Part shown: piece by piece, positions 1 to 6,348 of the stretch
Layout: every line of letters begins with the position of its first letter
How positions within the stretch are numbered: position 1 is the stretch's first letter
Assembly (NCBI GenBank): GCA_030630015.1
Contig: DAOVNV010000117.1
Location: 1-7,638, forward strand
Source: Desulfuromonadales bacterium
GTDB taxonomy: Bacteria > Desulfobacterota > Desulfuromonadia > Desulfuromonadales > BM103
Reading direction: 5' to 3'
Length of the DNA: 7,638 nucleotides
Translations under genes and position numbers: made by a program
The notes under the pieces: generated by a model
Database searches by the model: none
What the model was told of the DNA's origin: nothing
The model's input: only the letters and a program-made list of their open reading frames with translations

Positions 1-1438
1 TGCCAAGCCGCTTGAAATGATCCATTTCCAGCTCGAGAACCTCACTCAACATTTCAAGAAGGCTGCACTCATCCAGGCAGACCAGCTGTTTTTTGGAGAA
101 GGCCAGTATATTGCCGAGCATCTCCTCCATACGTCGTACTTCACGGGCAATGATTGAAGCATATTCGTTCGAACGGGGGTCACCGAGATCCTGCCGTTCC
201 AGGCGCTGTGCAAAACCCCCGATCGACACCAACGGGTTCTTCAGCTCGTGAGCAACCTGCGCGGCCATCTCGCCAAGCACAGCCAGTTTTTCCCCCTGGA
301 TCAAACGCTCCTGAACCTCACGTAGATCCTCATGCGCCCGTTCAAGACGCTGGACCAATCGGGCATTCTCCAGAGCGGCACCAGCCTGGCTGGCAAACAG
401 CTCCAAAAACCAAAGGCAGGCCGGGGTAATCTGCTCACGAGAAACCGGGTTATCCACCAGCAAAACACCCAACGCGCGATCACGGCCTGATAGAGGCGCA
501 CAGGCATAAGGCCCCAGGTCGAGTTCCCGCGCCAGGCGTGCGGAAGAAGCCTCCCCGTTATCTGGATGCGGAACAAGAACCACCTGCCGAGAGAGATAAG
601 CCTTGGCCAAAGCGTTGTCCTCGGCATTCAGAAGCAACCGCTGCTTGATAACTTTCCGATTGAGTAAAGTGGCCCGTTGCGCCTCAATTACATCGAGACC
701 AAGGTGCGGTATGTCCAGGATCAGATCTTCCGTCCCGACGGACAAAGCTTCCACGGCAGCATCCCGGGAGACACCAAGCATCCCCTGCAAGACTCCGGTT
801 TTCTCGTTGGCAGTGAACAACATCGCGCGTTCAAACCCAGCCCCTTCCGGAAGGACTGCTGCAGAAAGCACCAGATGGGTCAACTCATCAAGATTTAATG
901 TGCTGTGCAGGGCTCTCGAAATCCGGTAGAGCAGACGGAATTCACGAAGCTGACGCACGTGGCTTTCTCTTCCACCAGAACCAGCTTCCATGTCGGGCTG
1001 TGAGGCGATATCTTCAGGTGCGCAAAGTAATCCAGCCAAACTGGTACTGACAGCACTGGCGACAGTACCATCGGCTTCACAGAATTCGATACCGTCACCC
1101 AGACCGCAGACCAACAGGCCGCAAAGACCATGTTTGCCGCGAGTGGGATAGACCCAATGATGTTCAACCTGCCCAGACCTCTCTTCGTTCACGAGTTCCT
1201 GCCAGGGGGTCCCAGACAAGGGCTGCGGGCTCAACAACCAGCCCGGTGCAGTGGACGTTCCACATGCGCGAGTGATCAGCAGACCCTGAGCATCAAGGAC
1301 CAGAAAAGCTGCGTAAGAGAGATTTAAACTTTGGGAAAGGTGCCCGAGAAGGCGTTGTGCTGTTCGGTAAGGATCGCCCGGCAGTTTGACGCAGAGCCGG
1401 GCGTAATCATGCAGGAGTTGAAAATTATCGCACGGCAT
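1..1438 (-). CDS. Soluble GAF-domain sensor histidine kinase, C-terminus beyond window
   Basis: Open frame of 479 codons from ATG at 1438 to the left edge with no stop, so the gene is cut by the window, not truncated. GGAGG sits 5 bases before the ATG. Residues about 15-145 look like a divergent GAF domain; residues about 170-355 form a clearer GAF domain, opening LLYRISRALHSTLNLDEL and ending ASQAGAALENARLV. A charged coiled-coil linker (about 355-388) leads to the dimerisation/phosphoacceptor domain with H-box VAHELKNP; His397 is the expected autophosphorylation site. The ATP-binding domain (N, G1, G2 boxes) lies off-window. No transmembrane segment or signal peptide is seen, so it should sense a cytoplasmic signal; the ligand is unknown. 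It starts 38 bases after dksA on the same strand, so the two are likely co-transcribed. No response regulator is visible; it may lie further left. Family assignment is firm, role unknown. Confidence 0.9.
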   Translation of the reverse strand, partial: MPCDNFQLLHDYARLCVKLPGDPYRTAQRLLGHLSQSLNLSYAAFLVLDAQGLLITRACGTSTAPGWLLSPQPLSGTPWQELVNEERSGQVEHHWVYPTRGKHGLCGLLVCGLGDGIEFCEADGTVASAVSTSLAGLLCAPEDIASQPDMEAGSGGRESHVRQLREFRLLYRISRALHSTLNLDELTHLVLSAAVLPEGAGFERAMLFTANEKTGVLQGMLGVSRDAAVEALSVGTEDLILDIPHLGLDVIEAQRATLLNRKVIKQRLLLNAEDNALAKAYLSRQVVLVPHPDNGEASSARLARELDLGPYACAPLSGRDRALGVLLVDNPVSREQITPACLWFLELFASQAGAALENARLVQRLERAHEDLREVQERLIQGEKLAVLGEMAAQVAHELKNPLVSIGGFAQRLERQDLGDPRSNEYASIIAREVRRMEEMLGNILAFSKKQLVCLDECSLLEMLSEVLELEMDHFKRLG

Positions 1439-1476
1439 GACAACCTCCAGTCAGCCGGTGGACATCGGTCGGCAGA

Positions 1477-1833
1477 TCAGCTTATTTTCTCCTGGCGTTC
1501 CTGCTCGGTCTTGCATTCGATACAGAGAGTGGTCACCGGACGTGCCTTAAGACGCGCCCTGCCGATCTCCTCGCCGCATTCTTCACAAATACCGAATTCG
1601 CCGGCTTCGATCCGCTCCATGGCTTCACGGATCTTGTTGATCAGTTTTCGCTCACGATCACGGATGCGCAATTCGAAATTGCGATCGGATTCCAGCGAGG
1701 CCCGATCCGTTGGATCGGGAAAATTGGTTTTCTCGTCCGTCATAGACGAAACCGTCTTGTCAGCCCCCCGCAAAAGCTGGTCCATCTGGTCTTGCAGGAT
1801 CTGACGAAACTCTTCTTCCACTTCTTTTTTCAT
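1477..1833 (-). CDS. dksA: RNA polymerase-binding transcription factor DksA
   Basis: Short DksA/TraR-family protein of 118 residues. DksA binds the RNA polymerase secondary channel and, with ppGpp, adjusts promoter activity in the stringent response. Visible features: a coiled coil whose tip carries the DPTDRAS motif with Asp40 and Asp43, equivalent to the two tip aspartates needed for E. coli DksA activity, and a four-cysteine zinc finger (Cys83, Cys86, Cys104, Cys107) followed by a C-terminal helix. It lacks roughly 30 N-terminal residues of the E. coli protein. Start choice: a GTG three codons upstream (1842) is inside the Shine-Dalgarno, while ATG at 1833 has AAGGAG 8 bases before it, so ATG 1833 is preferred. 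It is followed after 38 bases by the histidine kinase gene and preceded by two candidate promoters. With the tip aspartates and all four cysteines intact, it is probably a functional DksA and not a TraR-like relic. Confidence 0.95.
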   Translation of the reverse strand: MKKEVEEEFRQILQDQMDQLLRGADKTVSSMTDEKTNFPDPTDRASLESDRNFELRIRDRERKLINKIREAMERIEAGEFGICEECGEEIGRARLKARPVTTLCIECKTEQERQEKIS

Positions 1834-1853
1834 CTGTCCCACTCCTTAAGCAT

Positions 1854-1889
1854 TTGAACGGGCACAACTTAAATGAATTACCGGTTCAA
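1854..1889. repeat. Inverted repeat in dksA promoter region
   Basis: TTGAAC at 1854-1859 is matched by its complement GTTCAA at 1884-1889, with flanking GGG/CCG extending the match imperfectly inward. The half-sites are 30 bases apart centre to centre, about three helical turns, and bracket the -10 region of the downstream dksA promoter candidate. The spacing suits a dimeric or looping regulator, but six-base arms can occur by chance. No regulator can be named. Confidence 0.3.
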
Positions 1890-1894
1890 GTCAA
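1866..1894 (-). promoter_or_regulatory. Candidate sigma70-type promoter P2 for dksA
   Basis: On the minus strand TTGACT (1889-1894) lies 17 bases before TAAGTT (1866-1871). The -35 is 5/6 to consensus and the -10 only 3/6, so this is the weaker of two candidates. The predicted start near 1859 would leave a leader of about 26 bases before the dksA ATG, containing the AAGGAG ribosome site. Confidence 0.35.
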
Positions 1895-1897
1895 CCC

Positions 1898-1926
1898 ATA
1901 ATACCTTCAACGTACAAACTGGGCAA
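1898..1926 (-). promoter_or_regulatory. Candidate sigma70-type promoter P1 for dksA
   Basis: On the minus strand TTGCCC (1921-1926, 4/6 to consensus) is 17 bases from TATTAT (1898-1903, 5/6). The -35 lies inside the last codons of the PH-like membrane protein gene and the -10 just past its stop. Together with the gap before dksA this argues that dksA-kinase can be transcribed independently of moaC. No terminator-like hairpin separates the two, so readthrough from upstream is also possible. Confidence 0.45.
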
Positions 1927-2428
1927 CCAAGATGTAAGCCAAGGCGACCACGGCCAGCCAGACCGCAACGACATCGGCCTGGCGTACTGGCGGCTTGACA
2001 GCAAGCTGCCGTGTCTCATCGGTTACCGCAGCCTCCGGGACCGCTGCAACCAGGCATCGGACCAGGCCAGGAAAATCCGCATACGAATTCGAAAGGATCA
2101 GGTATTCATCCTCCCCGGCAACCAAGGTCATGAACACCCGGTTGCGTACCCTGACCGTTTCAAGGGAGGTCACATCGGCAAAGGCCATCTCTTTGTTGTG
2201 CATTGGGCGGAAGGCCCTGACACACTCCGAGTCGATCTCGATCCTTCGCCAGGCACTTTGTGCAAACATGATCGCGAGCGGCAACAGCAAAACGGCCAGG
2301 ATCACGACCTTGGCAATGGGCTGAGCCTGGATCAGGCAGACAACCAGCAATGCCAGGGTCATCACGACCAGCAAACCAAGGGGGATGACAAAAGTCCTCC
2401 TGATAACAAACGTCTGTTTCTCTTTCAT
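1907..2428 (-). CDS. Small membrane protein with PH-like core, function unknown
   Basis: 173-residue protein of unknown function. By eye there are two hydrophobic segments at about residues 14-34 and 40-57, a soluble central region at about 60-130 alternating beta-like stretches in the manner of bacterial PH-like domains (start RRIEIDSECVRAFRP, ending in a helix FPGLVRCLVAAVPEA), and a final hydrophobic segment at about 152-169. Start choice: an ORF opens upstream at 2530, but ATG at 2428 overlaps the moaC stop as ATGA and has GGGGA about 6 bases before it; the in-frame ATG at 2434 is too close to that site. Translation is therefore probably coupled to moaC. The PH-like reading comes from hydrophobicity and beta-strand pattern, not a catalytic motif. 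It likely sits in the inner membrane with the central domain on one face. No link to molybdenum cofactor synthesis is visible beyond coupling. Confidence 0.75.
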   Translation of the reverse strand: MKEKQTFVIRRTFVIPLGLLVVMTLALLVVCLIQAQPIAKVVILAVLLLPLAIMFAQSAWRRIEIDSECVRAFRPMHNKEMAFADVTSLETVRVRNRVFMTLVAGEDEYLILSNSYADFPGLVRCLVAAVPEAAVTDETRQLAVKPPVRQADVVAVWLAVVALAYILVAQFVR

Positions 2429-2919
2429 GAACATTCCCCGTTGGTTCGAACAAAATCCCCGCTGCGTCCTCCAGATTTGCGCATGAGTCGAACGTTGCCG
2501 AGCAGCATGGTTCTGTCCACTGCCTTGCACATATCATAAATCGTCAGACCCGCCACGGTGACCGCCGTCAGCGCCTCCATTTCCACACCCGTCTGACCGG
2601 CAACCTTGACGGTGGCCTCAATGAGGATCCGGCTCCTTTCATGGTCTGGCGTAAACTCGACCTGGACGGAATTAATCAACAGAGGATGACAAAGCGGAAT
2701 GAGGTCGGGCGTTTTTTTCGCGGCCATGATCCCGGCGACCCGCGCGACATTCAGGACGTCGCCCTTTCCCATATTGCAATTCAGTATCCTGCTCAAGGTC
2801 GACGACTGCATCAAAACCTCACCACAGGCAACAGCCACCCGCTCAGTGGTATGCTTGTTCCCGACATCCACCATGATTGCACGACCCTTGTCGTCGAAAT
2901 GCGTCAGCTTTTCACCCAT
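2425..2919 (-). CDS. moaC: Cyclic pyranopterin monophosphate synthase MoaC
   Basis: 164-residue MoaC, the cytoplasmic enzyme that together with the radical-SAM enzyme MoaA converts GTP to cyclic pyranopterin monophosphate, the first stable intermediate of molybdenum cofactor synthesis. Family landmarks run full length: MVDVGNK at 16-22, GKGDVLNVARVAGI at 51-64, PDLIPLCHPL at 71-80, GVEMEALTAV at 111-120, then the active-site stretch YDMCKAVD with Asp129 and Lys132 (one residue offset from E. coli Asp128 and Lys131) and Lys52 (E. coli Lys51), and the C-terminal KSGGRSG. The start at 2919 has AAGGA 7 bases upstream. No moaA, moaB or moaE lies nearby, so it is separated from the rest of the pathway here. 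It follows radA after 123 bases and overlaps the downstream PH-like gene by four bases. No missing residues; call is firm. Confidence 0.97.
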   Translation of the reverse strand: MGEKLTHFDDKGRAIMVDVGNKHTTERVAVACGEVLMQSSTLSRILNCNMGKGDVLNVARVAGIMAAKKTPDLIPLCHPLLINSVQVEFTPDHERSRILIEATVKVAGQTGVEMEALTAVTVAGLTIYDMCKAVDRTMLLGNVRLMRKSGGRSGDFVRTNGECS

Positions 2920-2949
2920 TGTTCATTCCTTTAGAGCCACTCCAAATTA

Positions 2950-2965
2950 GTTTCCACCTGGAAAC
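2950..2965. promoter_or_regulatory. Perfect palindrome upstream of moaC, possible operator or hairpin
   Basis: GTTTCCACCTGGAAAC has perfect 7-base arms (GTTTCCA / TGGAAAC) around two central bases, 31-46 bases before the moaC start. In RNA it would fold as a 6-base stem with a four-base loop. A weaker GGCCC/GGGCC stem (2966-2970 with 2981-2985) lies directly beside it on the radA side. Neither is followed by a U-run in the leftward direction (the next bases are TAATTT), so a radA terminator is weak. A protein operator for moaC is an alternative; I cannot name the regulator. Confidence 0.45.
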
Positions 2966-3042
2966 GGCCCTTTCCTCTATGGGCCCTGTGCCCCTGCATC
3001 TCGCCTCATGGCACCTACTTCTGGCCGCGTTAATTTATTCAG

Positions 3043-4404
3043 CTATCCGAAAAGGACCTGCAATGCCTCCTCAGCCGTTCTGACCCCGATCATCTCCATT
3101 CCGGCAGGCCGGTCAAGGGACTTGAGATTATTTGCCGGCAACAGGCATTGATCGAAACCGAGCCGGGCTGCTTCCTTGACGCGCAGTTCCGGGCGAGAAA
3201 CAGCACGGACTTCACCCGCCAGGCCGACTTCGCCAAACAGGACAGTCCGCTGCGGCACGGGCCGATTGAGATGACTCGACGCCAGCGCCGCAATTACTCC
3301 CAGATCAACGGCCGGCTCGTTGAGCCGCACCCCGCCGGCAACATTCAGGAAAATATCCTGGGCCAGCATTGCATAGCCGACCTTCTTCTCCAGTACGGCC
3401 ACGAGCAACGAAACCCGGTTGGCATCGATCCCCATCGTGGTACGCCGCGGGGTACCGAAAGCCGCCCCCGAGACCAGGGCCTGCAGTTCCACCAGGATCG
3501 GTCGAGCCCCCTCCATTGCCGGCACAACCACGCTGCCAGCCGCATCCCTGGGGCGTTCCGCAAGAAACAGCTCAGAGGGATTGGGGACCTCGGTCATGCC
3601 AATATCCTTCATCTCGAACACACCGATTTCATTGGTCGAGCCGAAACGGTTCTTGACTGCGCGCAGAATCCGGTAGGGGTGGCCGGCATCTCCCTCGAAA
3701 TAGAGCACCGTGTCAACCATGTGCTCCAGCATGCGGGGACCAGCAATCGAGCCGTCCTTGGTGACGTGACCGACGATGAAGGTCGGGAGGCCCTCGTTCT
3801 TGGCCAGGTGCATCAGGCGCCCGGCACATTCACGAACCTGGCTGACACTCCCCGGAGCGGATTCAAGCGCCGCAGTAAACACCGTCTGGATTGAATCGAC
3901 CACAAGGTATCCCGGCTTCAACTGCCGGACCCGCTCCAGGATTGCTTCAAGGGTATTCTCGGCGAGCAGGTAAAGATCGTCAGCACTCACCCCGAGACGC
4001 TCCGCACGCAGCTTGACCTGCCGCGCAGATTCCTCAGCCGTTGCATAGAGTACGGGTCCAATTCCGGCCCAACGGTCAGCAGCCTGGAGCAACAGGGTCG
4101 ATTTGCCGATCCCAGGATCACCCCCGATCAGGGTGAAGGAACCGGGGACGACACCGCCGCCGAGAACCCGGTCAAACTCGCCGATTCCACAACGATGACG
4201 ATCCTCCTCGGCACCCGCGACTTCAGCCAGGCGCACCGGCTCGTTACCGGTGGCCAGTTCGACCGGTCGGCCGCCTTTTGCGACCGTGACCGTTTCTTCC
4301 ACCAGGCTGTTCCACTGGCCGCAATCGGGGCACTTGCCCAGCCACTTCGGGCTCTGCATGCCGCACTGCTGGCAGGTGAATATGTTCTTCTGTTTAATAG
4401 CCAT
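3043..4404 (-). CDS. radA: DNA repair/recombination protein RadA
   Basis: 453-residue RadA (Sms), the usual length. RadA is a hexameric DnaB-like ATPase that promotes branch migration of recombination intermediates. Domains in order: N-terminal C4 zinc finger (Cys11, Cys14, Cys25, Cys28); RecA-like ATPase with Walker A GGDPGIGKST at 94-103 (Lys101) and Walker B YLVVD ending at Asp170; the RadA-specific KNRFG motif at 251-255, followed by STNEIGVFEM; and a C-terminal Lon-protease-like domain from about residue 275. That domain carries the GIDANR stretch at 325-330 and GEVGLAGEVR at 391-400. ATG at 4404 is preceded by GAGGAG. A near-consensus promoter lies at 4422-4450, giving a leader of only about a dozen bases. 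The gene is divergent from the symporter; the 144 bases between coding starts hold both upstream regions. All expected motifs are intact. Confidence 0.98.
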   Translation of the reverse strand: MAIKQKNIFTCQQCGMQSPKWLGKCPDCGQWNSLVEETVTVAKGGRPVELATGNEPVRLAEVAGAEEDRHRCGIGEFDRVLGGGVVPGSFTLIGGDPGIGKSTLLLQAADRWAGIGPVLYATAEESARQVKLRAERLGVSADDLYLLAENTLEAILERVRQLKPGYLVVDSIQTVFTAALESAPGSVSQVRECAGRLMHLAKNEGLPTFIVGHVTKDGSIAGPRMLEHMVDTVLYFEGDAGHPYRILRAVKNRFGSTNEIGVFEMKDIGMTEVPNPSELFLAERPRDAAGSVVVPAMEGARPILVELQALVSGAAFGTPRRTTMGIDANRVSLLVAVLEKKVGYAMLAQDIFLNVAGGVRLNEPAVDLGVIAALASSHLNRPVPQRTVLFGEVGLAGEVRAVSRPELRVKEAARLGFDQCLLPANNLKSLDRPAGMEMIGVRTAEEALQVLFG

Positions 4405-4421
4405 CGGCTCCTCGACGAGTC

Positions 4422-4450
4422 ATTCTATGACCAGGCTTCTGCAGTGTCAA
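4422..4450 (-). promoter_or_regulatory. Strong sigma70-type promoter for radA
   Basis: On the minus strand a perfect TTGACA -35 (4445-4450) is separated by exactly 17 bases from TAGAAT (4422-4427, 5/6 to the -10 consensus). Predicted transcription start is near 4415, so the leader before the radA ATG at 4404 is only about 11 bases and consists almost entirely of the ribosome site. Confidence 0.8.
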
Positions 4451-4548
4451 CGCCCAGACTTAACATCTTGGAAGTTCTATACAATCAACGACAAATACAT
4501 TATGTTTGGAATTGTTGGCGATCACCACCTCAAACCCGGATCCTGATT

Positions 4549-5922
4549 GTGCAGAGCAACCTCTTTTTCCTCGCCGCTTTCATTTTGACCCTGACAGGGA
4601 TGACCCTGTTCGCCATCGGCCGCGGCAAAGTTCAGAATGCCGAGGATTTCTCGGTTGCCGGCCGGGACGCCGGCAGCTGGTCGGTTGCCGGGGCGATTAT
4701 GGGAACCCTGGTTGGCGGTGCATCGACCATTGGTACGGCACAGCTGGCCTTCCTATACGGGCTCTCGGCCTGGTGGTTCACGCTCGGGGCCGGCCTCGCC
4801 TGCCTGTTTCTCGGCCTTTTCATGGCCACCCCGCTGCAAAAGGGCGCAGTGGAAACCATTCCTCAATTCATCTCCCGCTATCACGGAAGCCGGGCCAGAT
4901 CTTGGGCGAGCATTTTCTCCTCCCTGGGCATGTTCATCCATATCGTCGCGCAACTTCTGGCGTGCGGTGCACTCCTTTCAAGCCTGTTCGGCCTGTCGAT
5001 GTTCAACGCAGCACTCATCTCTTCCCTGCTGGTAGCGCTGGTCACCCTGCGCGGCGGCATGCGCAGCGCCGGACCGGTCGGACTGGTCAAGCTGCTGCTG
5101 CTTTACTGCACCATGGTCGGGGCCGGAGTGCTGGCGTTTATCAAGTCCGGTGGTGCAACCGGTCTGGACGCTTTTTTCCCTGACTTTCCCTGGTTCAGCC
5201 TGTTCGGTTACGGCGTACAAAACGGTCTCTCGGACCTGCTTTCCATGCTGGTTGGCGTCGTTTCAACCCAGATTTATCTACAGGCAATTTTCTCTGCACG
5301 CAGCCCGCAGGCCGCCAGGAAGGGGGCTTTCTACAGTGCATTCCTGATCCCTCCCATAGGTCTTTTCGGCATTTCTGTCGGGTTGTACATGCGCCGCATC
5401 CAGCCGGAACTGGACAGCGCCCTGGCCCTGCCGACTTTTTTGCTGGAAAACTTCCCGCCATTCCTCGCCGGACCGGCTTTTGCCATTCTGCTGTTCGCTG
5501 CCGTGGGGACAGCCTCCGGGCTGACCCTCGGGGTGGGAACAACCCTGCAGGTGGACTTGCTGTCACGCTTTGCCAAGGGTCCCGAAAATCGGCTTCGTCA
5601 GTTGCGCCTCGCCACCATAGGCGTTCTGGCGACTGCGTTGGTCCTGTTGCTGCTCAATCTCGGATCAGCCATCATGCAGTGGAGTTTTCTCTCCATGGGA
5701 CTGCGCGGCGCCACCCTCGCCCTGCCGCTTCTGGCCGCCATCTTCTGGGGAGGGAAAACCAGTCGGCGCGGTGGAGCCATGGCTATCCTGCTTGGCCCGG
5801 TTGCAGTCATTTTAACAGGGCTGAGCGGTTGGCCGGACTTGCCGCCGCTCTATGTCGGGCTGACGGTTGCCCTGGCTTGTCTTGTTTTAGGAAAACTGGC
5901 GGATAGGAAACCAGGAGGCTGA
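4549..5922 (+). CDS. Sodium:solute symporter family protein
   Basis: 457-residue inner-membrane transporter of the SSS family (LeuT fold), substrate unknown. About 13 hydrophobic segments are visible, matching the family: roughly 5-24, 43-63, 70-92, 119-145, 153-167, 177-199, 218-240, 262-282, 308-335, 353-373, 375-400, 408-425 and 432-450. Family landmarks: AEDFSVAGRD at 31-40 after the first segment, GTLVGGASTIGTAQLAF in the second, QIYLQAIFSARSPQAARKG at 241-259, and the AAVGTASGLTLGVGTTLQVD helix at 317-336. At the usual Ser-Thr sodium-ligand pair of that helix it has Gly320-Thr321. Start choice: the frame is open back to 4195, but that part runs antisense through radA; GTG at 4549 sits just before the first membrane segment with a weak GGA site upstream, so the start is uncertain by a few codons (CTG at 4543 is another option). 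No strong promoter is seen upstream. Confidence 0.88.
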   Translation: MQSNLFFLAAFILTLTGMTLFAIGRGKVQNAEDFSVAGRDAGSWSVAGAIMGTLVGGASTIGTAQLAFLYGLSAWWFTLGAGLACLFLGLFMATPLQKGAVETIPQFISRYHGSRARSWASIFSSLGMFIHIVAQLLACGALLSSLFGLSMFNAALISSLLVALVTLRGGMRSAGPVGLVKLLLLYCTMVGAGVLAFIKSGGATGLDAFFPDFPWFSLFGYGVQNGLSDLLSMLVGVVSTQIYLQAIFSARSPQAARKGAFYSAFLIPPIGLFGISVGLYMRRIQPELDSALALPTFLLENFPPFLAGPAFAILLFAAVGTASGLTLGVGTTLQVDLLSRFAKGPENRLRQLRLATIGVLATALVLLLLNLGSAIMQWSFLSMGLRGATLALPLLAAIFWGGKTSRRGGAMAILLGPVAVILTGLSGWPDLPPLYVGLTVALACLVLGKLADRKPGG

Positions 5923-5933
5923 AACAGCAGCCA

Positions 5934-5962
5934 TTTGCACACCGAAAGCTGTCTGTTATACT
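5934..5962 (+). promoter_or_regulatory. Extended -10 promoter for the triheme cytochrome gene
   Basis: TTTGCA (5934-5939, 4/6 to the -35 consensus) is 17 bases from TATACT (5957-5962, 5/6), and TG at 5954-5955 makes it an extended -10. The predicted start near 5969 gives a leader of about 65 bases. It begins only 11 bases after the symporter stop, so the cytochrome can be expressed on its own, although symporter transcripts may also read through because no terminator lies between. Confidence 0.65.
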
Positions 5963-6033
5963 ACGGCAAGTATCCTCATTAAAATCTCTACGCTACGGCC
6001 CGTCAAGTCCGACAGGCCCCGAGGAGGTATCAC

Positions 6034-6348
6034 ATGCGCACCCTACTACTGCTCATCATCAGCATCATATTAACTGCAGGCCTGGCCCTGGCGGTTCCCC
6101 CTGGCAAATCCCTGAAATTCAGTAACAGCCCGATGGGCACGGTCACGTTTGACGGCAAACTGCACAAGGACGCAGGCAACAGCTGCAAGGACTGCCACAA
6201 CAAAGACATGTTCCCCAAAATGAAGCAGGGGACGGTCAAGATCACCATGAACGAAATTTATGCCGGCAAGTACTGTGGTGTCTGCCATAACGGCCAGCGT
6301 GCATTCGAAGCCAAGACCAGCTGCAACCGCTGTCACGTTAAACAGTAG
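6034..6348 (+). CDS. Periplasmic c7-type triheme cytochrome c
   Basis: 104-residue secreted cytochrome. Residues 1-20 are a signal peptide (hydrophobic LLLLIISIILTAGLALA, likely cut after Ala20), leaving a mature protein of about 84 residues. Three covalent heme sites are present: CKDCH at 51-55, CGVCH at 81-85 and CNRCH at 97-101. Layout and the KITM / AGKYCGVCHNG / AF signature fit small c7-type triheme cytochromes of metal-reducing bacteria, which shuttle electrons across the periplasm. Only four histidines exist: the three in CXXCH motifs plus His44, so at most one heme can be bis-His; Met59, Met63, Met72 or other residues must supply remaining axial ligands or leave them open. AGGAGGT lies 5 bases before the ATG, an excellent ribosome site. 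The TAG stop lies inside the first unit of a heptanucleotide array. Heme-binding is certain; the specific electron partner is not known. Confidence 0.93.
   Translation: MRTLLLLIISIILTAGLALAVPPGKSLKFSNSPMGTVTFDGKLHKDAGNSCKDCHNKDMFPKMKQGTVKITMNEIYAGKYCGVCHNGQRAFEAKTSCNRCHVKQ

Noticed and set aside
154..1327. Several plus-strand frames of 65-108 residues
   Set aside because: All are antisense shadows of the histidine kinase, which is continuously open on the minus strand with GAF and H-box motifs.
1834..1842. GTG start for DksA three codons upstream
   Set aside because: The GTG is part of the AAGGAGTG ribosome site itself; ATG at 1833 has proper spacing.
2429..2530. N-terminal extension of the PH-like membrane protein
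   Set aside because: It lies inside the conserved C-terminal coding part of moaC; the ATGA overlap start at 2428 with GGGGA upstream is far more likely.
2920..3042. Molybdenum cofactor riboswitch upstream of moaC
   Set aside because: The space is 123 bases and shows only two short simple stems, not the multi-stem Moco RNA architecture.
3148..3894. 248-residue open frame on the plus strand
   Set aside because: Lies fully antisense to radA, which has every expected motif; composition is Arg/His/Pro-rich as in shadow frames of GC-rich genes.
4195..4548. Upstream extension of the symporter reading frame, giving a 575-residue protein
   Set aside because: The extra 118 residues run antisense through the zinc-finger end of radA and through the radA promoter, have no membrane-protein or family character, and the family normally starts just before the first hydrophobic segment.
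5912..5933. AGGAGG near the end of the symporter as a ribosome site for another gene
   Set aside because: It encodes the terminal Pro-Gly-Gly codons, and no ATG, GTG or TTG start with a sustained frame follows at suitable spacing.
5963..6033. c-di-GMP/cGAMP (GEMM) riboswitch in the cytochrome leader
   Set aside because: Such riboswitches often precede cytochrome genes in Geobacter relatives, but the leader is only about 65 bases and lacks the conserved GEMM core and a two-stem layout.
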